A stretch of 6,054 nucleotides of DNA from JBAXSK01 sp044358815 (GCA_044358815.1 JBIKNH010000241.1:1-6054), one strand, 5' to 3'; shown: positions 1 to 5,866, counted from the stretch's first letter. Numbers and translations are program-made. The notes: generated by a model from the sequence alone, not told the origin.

Positions 1-26
1 CCCTTAAAAAGGTGGGAAAAGACTAA

Positions 27-83
27 AAAAGTCCCCCTTTCTAAGGGGGATTTAGGGGGATCAAAACTTCTCAACCACGCTCT
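27..83 (+). repeat. Interspersed hairpin repeat, copy A
   Basis: This 57-bp segment recurs in the same orientation at 1214-1270 with four mismatches. It starts with a perfect hairpin: CCCCCTT (33-39) pairs with AAGGGGG (43-49) across a TCT loop. Then come ATTTAGGGGGATC and a tail reading CAAAACTTCTCAACCACGCT. The CCCCCTT/AAGGGGG plus ATTTAGGGGGATC core resembles, from recall, a very common interspersed repeat of cyanobacterial genomes. Its mechanism and function are not known to me. The bases just before it (1-26) contain a smaller related-looking inverted repeat, CCTT-AAA-AAGG at 2-12. Confidence 0.75.
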
Positions 84-124
84 TAAGTAGATTTTTACCC
101 CTTGAACTTGAATTAATATTTTTA

Positions 125-153
125 TTGCCAAATTTTTGTTACCAAATTATTAC
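125..153 (+). promoter_or_regulatory. Possible sigma-70-type promoter for the lipoprotein gene
   Basis: TTGCCA at 125-130 matches the -35 consensus TTGACA at 5 of 6 positions. After a 17-bp spacer, TATTAC at 148-153 matches the -10 consensus TATAAT at 4 of 6. Transcription would begin near position 160, upstream of both candidate start codons (180 and 240) of the lipoprotein. The surroundings are AT-rich, so chance matches are easy and the call is tentative. Confidence 0.35.
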
Positions 154-179
154 CAAAGACTTCTACAATTCAGCAATTC

Positions 180-191
180 ATGGTATACCAT
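180..191. promoter_or_regulatory. 12-bp perfect palindrome upstream of the lipoprotein start
   Basis: ATGGTATACCAT is a perfect 12-bp palindrome. It lies about 20 bp downstream of the predicted transcription start and overlaps the upstream candidate ATG (180). This position would suit a repressor operator or be pure chance. No second copy is visible in the window. Confidence 0.2.
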
Positions 192-239
192 ACCCATTAC
201 GTCGGGACTCAATTCAATCAATTGGTACTATCACAAAAC

Positions 240-935
240 ATGAAAAATCCGCCTTTGGCTCAGTCATCCCAGGCTTTCCCACAGAACCTCGCACGCAATC
301 TCACCAAACGCTTTTGCCTAGTTCCCCTCTGTGCCGTCATGCTCACTAGTGCATTAGTGGGTTGTGAAGCAAAAGTTACTACTTCCACTAGTTCCGCTAC
401 TCCAGAAAGTTCTAGTTCTACACCAAAATCCGCCGACAGCCCCAAAGCTGATGCCCCCAAAGCCGACGCACCTAAATCCGATGGCGCTAAATCCGATAAT
501 ACCAAATCCGTTGAGAAAGCCGTCTCCGGTGCATTAGCATCTTTCCTTGAGAAAGAAACCATTAAATCCCCAGTAGAATCTATCAACTGCCCCAATGTAG
601 ACCCTGTGACAGCAGGTAAAGTCATCGACTGCGAAGCCACAATTAAAGAAGGTAAATTCCCCGTAGCAGTCACATTCAAAGACGATGCCGGACAACTTAA
701 CGTAGCACCAAAGCGTCTGATTCCCCTCTCTAAAGTAGAAGAAGCCATCAAAGGGAACATCAAGCAAACCAGTAACGCTGAAGCTACCGTAGACTGTGGC
801 GGCAGTGTGTGGGTAATCCAGAAGGTGGGAGAAAACTTCACTTGTAAAGCCACCGCTCCCGATGGTAAAACCCTGAACGTGAAAATCACTGTGAAGGATG
901 AAACGGGCAAAATTGAAATGAGCAACGAATCTTAG
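240..935 (+). CDS. Predicted lipoprotein with two DUF4333-like repeats
   Basis: A lipid-anchored envelope protein of unknown function. From the ATG at 240 it has 231 residues. The N-terminus has basic residues (R19, K23, R24), a hydrophobic stretch of about 17 residues, and a lipobox LVGC with the lipidated cysteine at residue 42. A Ser/Thr stretch and a Lys/Ala/Asp/Pro-rich linker (about 47-90) follow, encoded by degenerate 15-bp repeats. Two similar modules come next: about 91-160 with C117 and C131, and about 168-229 with C186 and C202. Each carries a Cys, a Gly-containing segment, a second Cys, then a basic/hydrophobic beta-type run ending near D-x-G-x-hydrophobic. This matches my recollection of DUF4333 (VxCP...G...C...dG...vtV), found in actinobacterial and cyanobacterial lipoproteins. 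An in-frame ATG at 180 would add 20 residues. I prefer 240 because even then the signal peptide is long (41 residues) and the upstream ATG sits in a palindrome. Neither start has a clear Shine-Dalgarno site. The family assignment is from pattern memory; no binding partner can be inferred. Confidence 0.8.
   Translation: MKNPPLAQSSQAFPQNLARNLTKRFCLVPLCAVMLTSALVGCEAKVTTSTSSATPESSSSTPKSADSPKADAPKADAPKSDGAKSDNTKSVEKAVSGALASFLEKETIKSPVESINCPNVDPVTAGKVIDCEATIKEGKFPVAVTFKDDAGQLNVAPKRLIPLSKVEEAIKGNIKQTSNAEATVDCGGSVWVIQKVGENFTCKATAPDGKTLNVKITVKDETGKIEMSNES
423..515 (+). repeat. Degenerate 15-bp tandem repeat inside the lipoprotein linker
   Basis: Five consecutive 15-bp units from 441 (starting at 441, 456, 471, 486 and 501) follow the pattern CCYAAAKCYGAYGVN. 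They encode variants of Pro-Lys-Ala/Ser-Asp-Ala/Gly. A further related unit at 423-437 is offset by one inserted codon. The resulting charged, Ala/Pro-rich segment is typical of a flexible tether that holds a lipoprotein's folded domains away from the membrane. Confidence 0.7.
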
Positions 936-966
936 GCAAGACTTGATTTTTCGCTAAATGTTTTGG

Positions 967-1116
967 TTATAGTTATCTCAAATAATTCTGGGACATTCTT
1001 GTAATGAGATAAGCGGACAAGATGTCCGTCCCACCTTTATTGATGCCTTGTAGGTCAGACATCTTGTCTGACAATAGCCCCAAATAACGTCCCATTCTTA
1101 ATTTGATTGACTATAA
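967..1116. mobile_element. 150-bp palindromic MITE-like element
   Basis: The ends are imperfect inverted repeats of about 28 bp. The left arm is 967-994, starting TTATAGT and ending TGGGAC. The right arm is 1089-1116, starting GTCCCA and ending ACTATAA. They match at about 21 of 29 gapped positions. Inside, two short hairpins lie symmetrically about the same centre: CGGACA-AGA-TGTCCG (1014-1028) and GTCAGACA-TCT-TGTCTGAC (1054-1072), each close to the reverse complement of the other. An 8-bp inverted repeat (973-980/1005-1012) is nested in the left half. There is no coding potential, so if mobile it would depend on a transposase elsewhere. TATA at both outer ends would be compatible with TA target duplication of the IS630/Tc1-mariner type, but palindromic ends give TA on both sides anyway. 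No longer target duplication is visible. Confidence 0.5.
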
Positions 1117-1137
1117 ATATATTTGAGAATATATTCT

Positions 1138-1190
1138 AAAAAAAGAGAGCCTTGAACTATTCGTTAATTCAAAGCTCTCTTTTTATTTGA
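1138..1190. terminator. Strong bidirectional intrinsic terminator
   Basis: AAAAAGAGAGC (1140-1150) pairs perfectly with GCTCTCTTTTT (1174-1184). After one C/A mismatch the helix continues as TTGAA (1152-1156) with TTCAA (1168-1172), closing an 11-nt loop. A T-rich run follows on the + strand, and an A-run precedes it, giving a U-run on the - strand. It can therefore stop both the lipoprotein transcript and the convergent permease transcript. An AT-only hairpin, AATATATT-TGAG-AATATATT at 1116-1135, lies immediately upstream. Confidence 0.85.
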
Positions 1191-1213
1191 TTTTTTTCTA
1201 TTTCTAAATCATT

Positions 1214-1270
1214 AAAAGTCTCTCTTTCCAAGGGGGATTTAGGGGGATCAAAACTTCTCAAACACGCTCT
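1214..1270 (+). repeat. Interspersed hairpin repeat, copy B
   Basis: Second copy of the repeat at 27-83, same orientation, 53 of 57 bases identical. Two of the four differences are C-to-T changes in the left stem (1221 and 1223). In a + strand RNA these become G-U wobble pairs, so the seven-pair stem can still form. The third difference is in the loop and the fourth in the CAAACACGCTCT tail. It ends 17 bp downstream of the stop codon of the - strand permease gene and would be in that gene's 3' untranslated region if its transcript reaches the terminator at 1138-1190. Confidence 0.75.
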
Positions 1271-1287
1271 AAACCAGTACACTAAAC

Positions 1288-2385
1288 CTAAGTTTTCATT
1301 CCTTCCAAATGAGGCTCAAGGGGTGGCTTAGTTTCATCATCACCATCACTTAATTCATTCGGTTTGCGCATATTGTCGAAAGTACCCTTAATAAAACCAG
1401 CAATCGGTACTGCCACCAATAAGCCCAAAACCCCGCCTAACTTTACGCCAATGTCCAACGAAATCAACATCCATACCGGATTTAAACCCGTGAGTTCGCC
1501 CACAATGCGCGGACCAAGGAAGTTTTCCACCAATTGAATGATAATTACCGCTGCCAACAAAACCTTGAACCCTAGCCAAAAGTTCTGTAAAGCCAATAAC
1601 GAACTCACTACCACAATGGTCGTTGAACCACCAACGGGAATTAAACTCGCCACACCAATCCCAAACCCGAACAATACCGCAAATGGCACACCCAAAATCA
1701 CCATCGCTGTAGTTTGAGAAATCCCCAAAATTGTGGCTAAAGTCACCTGACCCACAATAAATCGCTCGAAATTACGGGGTAAAGATTTGCGTACTTGTTG
1801 ATTCCATTTCGGCGGCAACCAGCTAAGAATCCCATTCCATAGGCTTTCACCCCGTAACACCAGAAATATCGAGAAGATCAAAGTAATAAAGACATTAACA
1901 ATACTGCCAATGGTGCTTAAAAGTAGGCTAATAACTTGAGTCGTTAGAGAACGTAAAATACCAGTGAGCTTCTCTAATTGCTGGTCAAAAGCACTACTAA
2001 TATCAAACGGAATTTGTTGGGTGACCGTCCATTTTTCTAAGAGTTCTAATTGATTTTGTCCAGATTTGATCCAATCTGGTAAACGAATCAGTAATTCGTT
2101 AGCTTGCATGGCGATAATCGGCACTAGGAAGATTCCTAAGGTCGCCAGCAACATTAAAAATAATAAAATAACAATGCCTGCTGAGGCAGTGCGGGGCAAG
2201 CGTAACTGAGTTAACAGGCGAATCGGATAGTCTAGTAAGAATGAAATTAGGGTTGCAGTGATTAAAATGCTCACTAGGGGCTGCATTTCCCGCAATAATA
2301 GTAATAAAAGCCACCCATTGAGTACAATCAACGGGAAAGATATGGCAATGCCATACCAGCGCGGTAATTTGTCCAATGAAAGCAT
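1288..2385 (-). CDS. AI-2E/PerM family membrane transporter
   Basis: Polytopic inner-membrane protein of 365 residues, a usual length for the AI-2E transporter (PerM/YdiK, COG0628) family. Hydrophobic segments appear at about 12-31, 34-52, 69-94, 150-178, 212-240, 242-267, 272-290 and 304-334. A less hydrophobic, probably externally exposed region spans about 95-148. Family-like features include LIPVGGS (248-254) in a membrane segment and GPRIVGELTGLNPVW (291-305) ahead of the last segment. The C-terminal tail (338-365) is hydrophilic and charged, probably cytoplasmic. Family members have been linked to autoinducer-2 export, Na+/H+ exchange or general efflux, and the substrate here cannot be told from sequence. 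A TTG in frame at 2412 would add nine residues (MSHQTVIFT), but it sits inside a 16-bp tandem repeat. The ATG at 2385 gives the start MLSLDKLPRW, which fits my memory of cyanobacterial homologues. Neither start has a clear Shine-Dalgarno site. Confidence 0.9.
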   Translation of the reverse strand: MLSLDKLPRWYGIAISFPLIVLNGWLLLLLLREMQPLVSILITATLISFLLDYPIRLLTQLRLPRTASAGIVILLFLMLLATLGIFLVPIIAMQANELLIRLPDWIKSGQNQLELLEKWTVTQQIPFDISSAFDQQLEKLTGILRSLTTQVISLLLSTIGSIVNVFITLIFSIFLVLRGESLWNGILSWLPPKWNQQVRKSLPRNFERFIVGQVTLATILGISQTTAMVILGVPFAVLFGFGIGVASLIPVGGSTTIVVVSSLLALQNFWLGFKVLLAAVIIIQLVENFLGPRIVGELTGLNPVWMLISLDIGVKLGGVLGLLVAVPIAGFIKGTFDNMRKPNELSDGDDETKPPLEPHLEGMKT

Positions 2386-2400
2386 AGTGAAGATGACGGT

Positions 2401-2432
2401 TTGGTGAGACAAACTATTGATGAGACAAACTA
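2401..2432. repeat. Two-copy 16-bp tandem repeat in the permease/dnaX intergenic region
   Basis: TTGGTGAGACAAACTA (2401-2416) is followed directly by TTGATGAGACAAACTA (2417-2432), 15 of 16 bases identical. It lies 16 bp upstream of the preferred permease ATG. It could be a regulator's paired half-sites or a simple slippage duplication. Confidence 0.6.
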
Positions 2433-2572
2433 GTTATCATTCTGAACTATTTTTGCCCCTTTCGTCCTAGTTGCGCTACTGATCACCGAAAGATTCATGA
2501 AAAAGTGCGATAAGGTTTATTAAGGCTTTTTATTGAGGCTTAGAGGGAAGCATAACTTAACTTAATCTAGCC

Positions 2573-2746
2573 ATGTCTGACTATTCTTTTCTAGCAAATG
2601 CGGATCTAGCAGATAATAGTCCAGTGCCGCTTAAGCGCCATCGTCAAGATTTAGGTCAAGCTTTAGCCTTGTTCCCAAGGGATTGGATATTATGGGTTAC
2701 GAACCACTACACCACAAATATCGCCCCCAAACTTTCGCTGATCTAG
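2573..2746 (+). other. Doubtful 57-codon upstream ORF overlapping the dnaX start
   Basis: An ATG at 2573 opens a 57-residue frame that stops with TAG at 2744-2746, overlapping the first 55 bp of dnaX in another frame. The peptide begins MSDYSFLANADLADNS and contains PVPLKRHRQDLGQALALFPRDW. Its purine-rich GAGGGAAG at 2543-2550 lies more than 20 nt upstream of the ATG, too far for a normal ribosome-binding site, and I recognise no family. Frames of this length arise easily by chance, so I list it only as a possible leader peptide that could couple translation to dnaX. Confidence 0.15.
2677..2681 (+). promoter_or_regulatory. Ribosome-binding site that decides the dnaX start
   Basis: AAGGG at 2677-2681 stands 10 nt before the ATG at 2692 but only 1 nt before an in-frame TTG at 2683. 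The spacing favours the ATG as the dnaX start. Confidence 0.5.
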
Positions 2747-4866
2747 TGGGGCAAGAGGCAATCGCCGCAACTCTGAGTAATGCCTTGCGGTTGGATCGCA
2801 TTGCTCCGGCTTATTTGTTTACTGGGGCGCGGGGGACGGGTAAAACCTCCAGCGCTCGGATCATGGCAAAATCCCTCAATTGCCTCAGTGAACCTAAACC
2901 CACCCCCACCCCCTGCGGTCATTGCGAGTTGTGTCATAGCATTACGCGGGGCACAGCAATGGACATTACCGAAATTGACGCTGCCAGTAATACCGGCGTA
3001 GATAATATCCGTGAACTGATCGAACGTGCCCAATTTGCGCCCGTGCAAGCCCGTTACAAGGTGTACATCATTGACGAAGTACACATGCTCAGTAATGCGG
3101 CGTTTAATGCCCTACTCAAAACCCTAGAGGAACCACCGGATCGGATTACGTTTGTTTTAGCTACCACCGATCCCCAGCGGGTTTTACCGACAATTATCTC
3201 GCGGTGTCAGCGGTTTGACTTTCGGCGCATCCCCCTAGAGGCAATGGTGAAACACTTAACCCACATTGCCAGTAATGAAAATATTCAGATTCACCCCGAA
3301 GCGGTGACCTTAGTGGCACAAATGGCACAGGGGGGGCTACGGGATGCCGAGGCTCTCTTAGATCAGCTAAGTTTGCTAGATGGGGAAATTTCCGTTGATG
3401 CAGTTTGGGACTTGGTGGGTTCTGTGCCGGAGCGGGATTTGCTGGGAATTTTAGCTGCCATTGTGGATCAAAGCCCCATTGTGATGTTAGAGGCATTACG
3501 GCGGGTCATGGATCGCGGTCGGGAGCCATTGATCGTCTTGCAAAATTTAGCCAATGTCTATCGAGATTTGCTGATTGCCAAAACCGCCAAGGATCGCAGT
3601 GATTTAGTGGCAATGACTGCCTTAGGTTGGGCACAACTGACGGAACTAGCTGCCCAAATGGAGTTACCGCAAATTTTGCATGGACAGCAACATTTACGCG
3701 GTGCAGAAACCCAGTTACGGCAATCTACCCAACCTCGGCTCTGGCTAGAAGTAACTTTAATGGGGCTTTTGGCGAACCATAGCCTACCTGTTGCCGTCCC
3801 AACCCATGCTCCTTTAAGTATGGCAACCACTGCCGCCGCAAAGTCTGCCCCAGCAGTTAGCCCCAGCCCCACCAATATTCCCTATAACAACATTGCACCG
3901 ACCAACGGCAGATCTCCGGCATCTCAAGGCGTTACGCCACAGGCGACTGCTACACAAAATACCACACAGGTAACTCCCGAAATCACGCCACAGGTCAGCC
4001 CTAACCCAGGGGCAACAGTTGCGCCGCCACCAAACAATTACGTTAATGATCAAGTTAGTAATCATGTTAACAATGGTGCTGATAGTGGCGTTAATATTGC
4101 CGTAGATACTGGAAATCTCGATCAGGCATGGCAAACTATTTTGAATCTGTTAAGTGCGCCTTCTAGGGGTGTATTTGGGGGACGTTCGCAACTTTTGACC
4201 GTAGATTTAGCGAGTCACCAGCCTAGTGTTTTAGTTGGTTTAGTGGGGAACCGTGATGATGCCATGAAACGGATTGCTATCGAAAAACGTTCCGAAATTG
4301 AAGCCGCTTGTCAACAAGTTTGGCAGCGACGGATTCAGGTGAAATACAAGTTTATTCCGCAAATTACGCCCCAAAATCAAGTTAGTTCCGTTCCTCAGTC
4401 ACCATCACTACCACCCTTTAATAGTTCTTTGAGTAGTGAGGTGATGAGTCAAGTAACAGTAATCTCTTTGCCACCCCCAAATACCGCCCAGCACAACGCC
4501 CAAAATGCTGCCCAAAATATTGCTCAGCACAACGCCCAAACTAACACCCCAAACAACATTCAGAATAACACTCAGAACATCACCAACGGTGGTAACGCTC
4601 CCCCCAATGCCCCTAAGCCTAATTCTCAACCCCATAACCAACCGCCACCAGGACCAACCCCACCGCCCAAAAATAATCCGCCCACTAATTTACCGCCCTC
4701 TGGTTTGAATAGAAATCTTTCCGAACAACAGTTATCGGAAAAGAATGCTTTGGATAATCTAGTGCGGTTATTTCAGGGGCAAGTGGTGGATCTAGAGGCG
4801 ATTCCCGATGTGGAAGAAATTAGTACTGATACTCTTGCTCTGGAGGAAGCAGTTTTGGATAATTAG
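2692..4866 (+). CDS. dnaX: DNA polymerase III subunit gamma/tau (clamp loader ATPase)
   Basis: Cytoplasmic motor subunit of the replicative clamp loader: it uses ATP to load the sliding clamp and, as tau, couples polymerases to the helicase. The protein has 724 residues. The AAA+ region shows Walker A GARGTGKT (45-52), a four-cysteine zinc module (C64, C75, C78, C81), Walker B IIDEVH (126-131), sensor-1 LATTD (156-160), the SRC motif (170-172) and sensor-2 GGLRDAE (214-220). The helical collar (about 230-365) follows. After this, a Pro/Gln/Asn/Thr-rich linker (about 366-471) leads to a folded-looking module (about 472-557). A second disordered linker (about 558-675) leads to a tail with an amphipathic helix and FQGQVVDLE, ending acidic. 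The usual start fits: MGYEPLHHKYRPQTF from ATG 2692, rather than TTG 2683. Large linkers and a distinct C-terminal module are, as I recall, usual in cyanobacterial DnaX. No intein interrupts the gene and no A-AAA-AAG slippery site was seen. The gene is alone on its strand here. Confidence 0.97.
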   Translation: MGYEPLHHKYRPQTFADLVGQEAIAATLSNALRLDRIAPAYLFTGARGTGKTSSARIMAKSLNCLSEPKPTPTPCGHCELCHSITRGTAMDITEIDAASNTGVDNIRELIERAQFAPVQARYKVYIIDEVHMLSNAAFNALLKTLEEPPDRITFVLATTDPQRVLPTIISRCQRFDFRRIPLEAMVKHLTHIASNENIQIHPEAVTLVAQMAQGGLRDAEALLDQLSLLDGEISVDAVWDLVGSVPERDLLGILAAIVDQSPIVMLEALRRVMDRGREPLIVLQNLANVYRDLLIAKTAKDRSDLVAMTALGWAQLTELAAQMELPQILHGQQHLRGAETQLRQSTQPRLWLEVTLMGLLANHSLPVAVPTHAPLSMATTAAAKSAPAVSPSPTNIPYNNIAPTNGRSPASQGVTPQATATQNTTQVTPEITPQVSPNPGATVAPPPNNYVNDQVSNHVNNGADSGVNIAVDTGNLDQAWQTILNLLSAPSRGVFGGRSQLLTVDLASHQPSVLVGLVGNRDDAMKRIAIEKRSEIEAACQQVWQRRIQVKYKFIPQITPQNQVSSVPQSPSLPPFNSSLSSEVMSQVTVISLPPPNTAQHNAQNAAQNIAQHNAQTNTPNNIQNNTQNITNGGNAPPNAPKPNSQPHNQPPPGPTPPPKNNPPTNLPPSGLNRNLSEQQLSEKNALDNLVRLFQGQVVDLEAIPDVEEISTDTLALEEAVLDN
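4038..4109 (+). repeat. Degenerate 12-bp repeats in dnaX linker 1
   Basis: Six 12-bp units encode YVND, QVSN, HVNN, GADS, GVNI and AVDT. The period of four residues with Val or Ala at position 2 and mostly Asn/Ser/Asp later points to expansion of a short unit by slippage. The stretch lies just before the C-terminal folded module. Confidence 0.55.
4486..4545 (+). repeat. 12-bp tandem repeats in dnaX linker 2
   Basis: Five consecutive 12-bp units encode AQHN, AQNA, AQNI, AQHN and AQTN. A 19-bp block beginning GCYCAGCACAACGCC recurs 36 bp apart (4486-4504 and 4522-4540) with one mismatch. The Asn/Gln-rich theme continues more loosely to about 4590. It behaves like a low-complexity tether and is a likely site of length variation among strains. 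Confidence 0.65.
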
Positions 4867-4891
4867 CCAGATCAATGTGTGGCAACGATGG

Positions 4892-5866
4892 CTAGGGGGG
4901 ATCACATCTTGCCCCAGTCACTTCCTGTTTCAGGATGATGGCATCTAAACTCAATTCCTGTTGGGCAAATCGACGCTCTTCCATTTGAATGTCAGGCTCA
5001 ATTAGAGAATCTAAATAATAAGATCCAGAAGTTTCAGAAGTGAGGGGGTCATATTTGAGATTGAGAGGCTTAGCCGCTAGTGCCATAAATGTTTCCATAG
5101 GAATCCCAAATGACGAGGCACGCATCACCGCTAACATCGCATTACAGGGTTTGCGACCGTTGGGATAGGTATAGATAAAGTTAGTCAGCGGGTAGGGTTG
5201 CACTCCATTAATGGCGATAACTTGACCGTTGCTGTTGAAAACGGGACCGCCACTCATGCCTTTACGGACGCGACTGGTATAACCGAACTGATAGCCTTCC
5301 CTTAGTCTCTGGGGCGCTCTAAGGGAAAACCTACCGGCACTAAATCGGAATTGATTGCTGTTGCCAGTGTTGATGTCATAGGGGAAACCTGCGGCATAGA
5401 CTGGATCGCCTGTCTTGAGTTTTTGGGAAGGGGCAAGGCGAGCGATGGGATAATTAAGGTTTGGTTTGGTGCGGAATTGGAGAATGGCGATGTCGTGGTT
5501 AGCGAAGTTGATTCTTTTATAGAGGGTGGCGGGGTGCAATTTCCCGTCGTGGGTTTCGATTTTAAATTGTTTGCCGCCGCTGGTGACGTGATCGTTAGTG
5601 ACGACGGTATAGAGAATCCCTTTCTGATCGGTCTGTTTTTTGATGATGAATCCAGAGCCGCCGGATTGATCGACGTAAACTTTAACGGTGACTTGGCGGG
5701 CGGTTTGGTGAAGGGTGAGATCGGCGATGTTTTGGTTGATTTCTTGAGTTTGGGAATCTATTTCAGGCAGGGCATAAACGGATTTAGCGATGGGTGCTTC
5801 GAGACATAAAGCACTGATCGCTAAGAGAATGATCGTGGTGAGTTGGCGGATTAGCAAAGATTTCAA
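4892..5866 (-). CDS. Secreted trypsin-like serine protease
   Basis: A predicted exported serine peptidase of 324 residues. The N-terminus is a Sec signal peptide: basic K2 and R7, a hydrophobic core at about 9-22, and a likely signal peptidase I cleavage after VYA (30-32). The chymotrypsin-fold triad is visible: H93 in VTNDHVT, D125 in HDIAIL, and S205 in RKGMSGGPV, with the oxyanion-hole glycine G203 in place. The protease domain runs to about residue 225-260; the remaining C-terminal region has no PDZ or repeat domain that I recognise. The mature protein contains only two cysteines, C241 and C321 (four residues from the end), which could form a disulfide. C21 lies within the signal peptide but does not fit a lipobox (residue -1 is Leu). 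The start codon is TTG at 5866, with a weak CAGG about 13 nt upstream. An in-frame TAA lies upstream and no in-frame ATG lies near the N-terminus. The gene converges on dnaX with a 25-bp gap and no terminator. Substrate unknown; periplasm, lumen or cell exterior expected. Confidence 0.88.
   Translation of the reverse strand: MKSLLIRQLTTIILLAISALCLEAPIAKSVYALPEIDSQTQEINQNIADLTLHQTARQVTVKVYVDQSGGSGFIIKKQTDQKGILYTVVTNDHVTSGGKQFKIETHDGKLHPATLYKRINFANHDIAILQFRTKPNLNYPIARLAPSQKLKTGDPVYAAGFPYDINTGNSNQFRFSAGRFSLRAPQRLREGYQFGYTSRVRKGMSGGPVFNSNGQVIAINGVQPYPLTNFIYTYPNGRKPCNAMLAVMRASSFGIPMETFMALAAKPLNLKYDPLTSETSGSYYLDSLIEPDIQMEERRFAQQELSLDAIILKQEVTGARCDPP

Noticed and set aside
125..349. A 74-codon frame on the + strand overlapping the lipoprotein N-terminus
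   Set aside because: It starts at a TTG without a ribosome-binding site and reads through the signal-peptide region of the lipoprotein in another frame; no family features.
260..925. A 221-codon frame on the - strand opposite the lipoprotein gene
   Set aside because: It mirrors the codon pattern of the lipoprotein, whose repeated Lys/Asp/Ala codons leave the opposite frame free of stops. It has no recognisable domain, and the + strand protein has a clear lipobox and paired modules.
4038..4545. Short regularly spaced repeats that might suggest a CRISPR array
   Set aside because: The repeats are 12-bp degenerate codon repeats in frame inside dnaX, with no conserved direct repeat of 25-40 bp and no unique spacers.
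2692..4866. Possible intein in dnaX, as known in some cyanobacteria
   Set aside because: Walker A, the zinc module, Walker B, SRC and sensor-2 follow one another at normal spacing and no intein-like Cys...His-Asn block is inserted.
4867..4891. Terminator between the convergent dnaX and protease genes
   Set aside because: The gap is 25 bp with no inverted repeat and no T-run. Termination must occur inside the opposite gene or by another mechanism.
5351..5809. A 152-codon frame on the + strand inside the protease gene
   Set aside because: It lies fully within the protease, whose catalytic triad and signal peptide are unmistakable. The Gly/Val/Asp-rich translation is typical of an antisense shadow.
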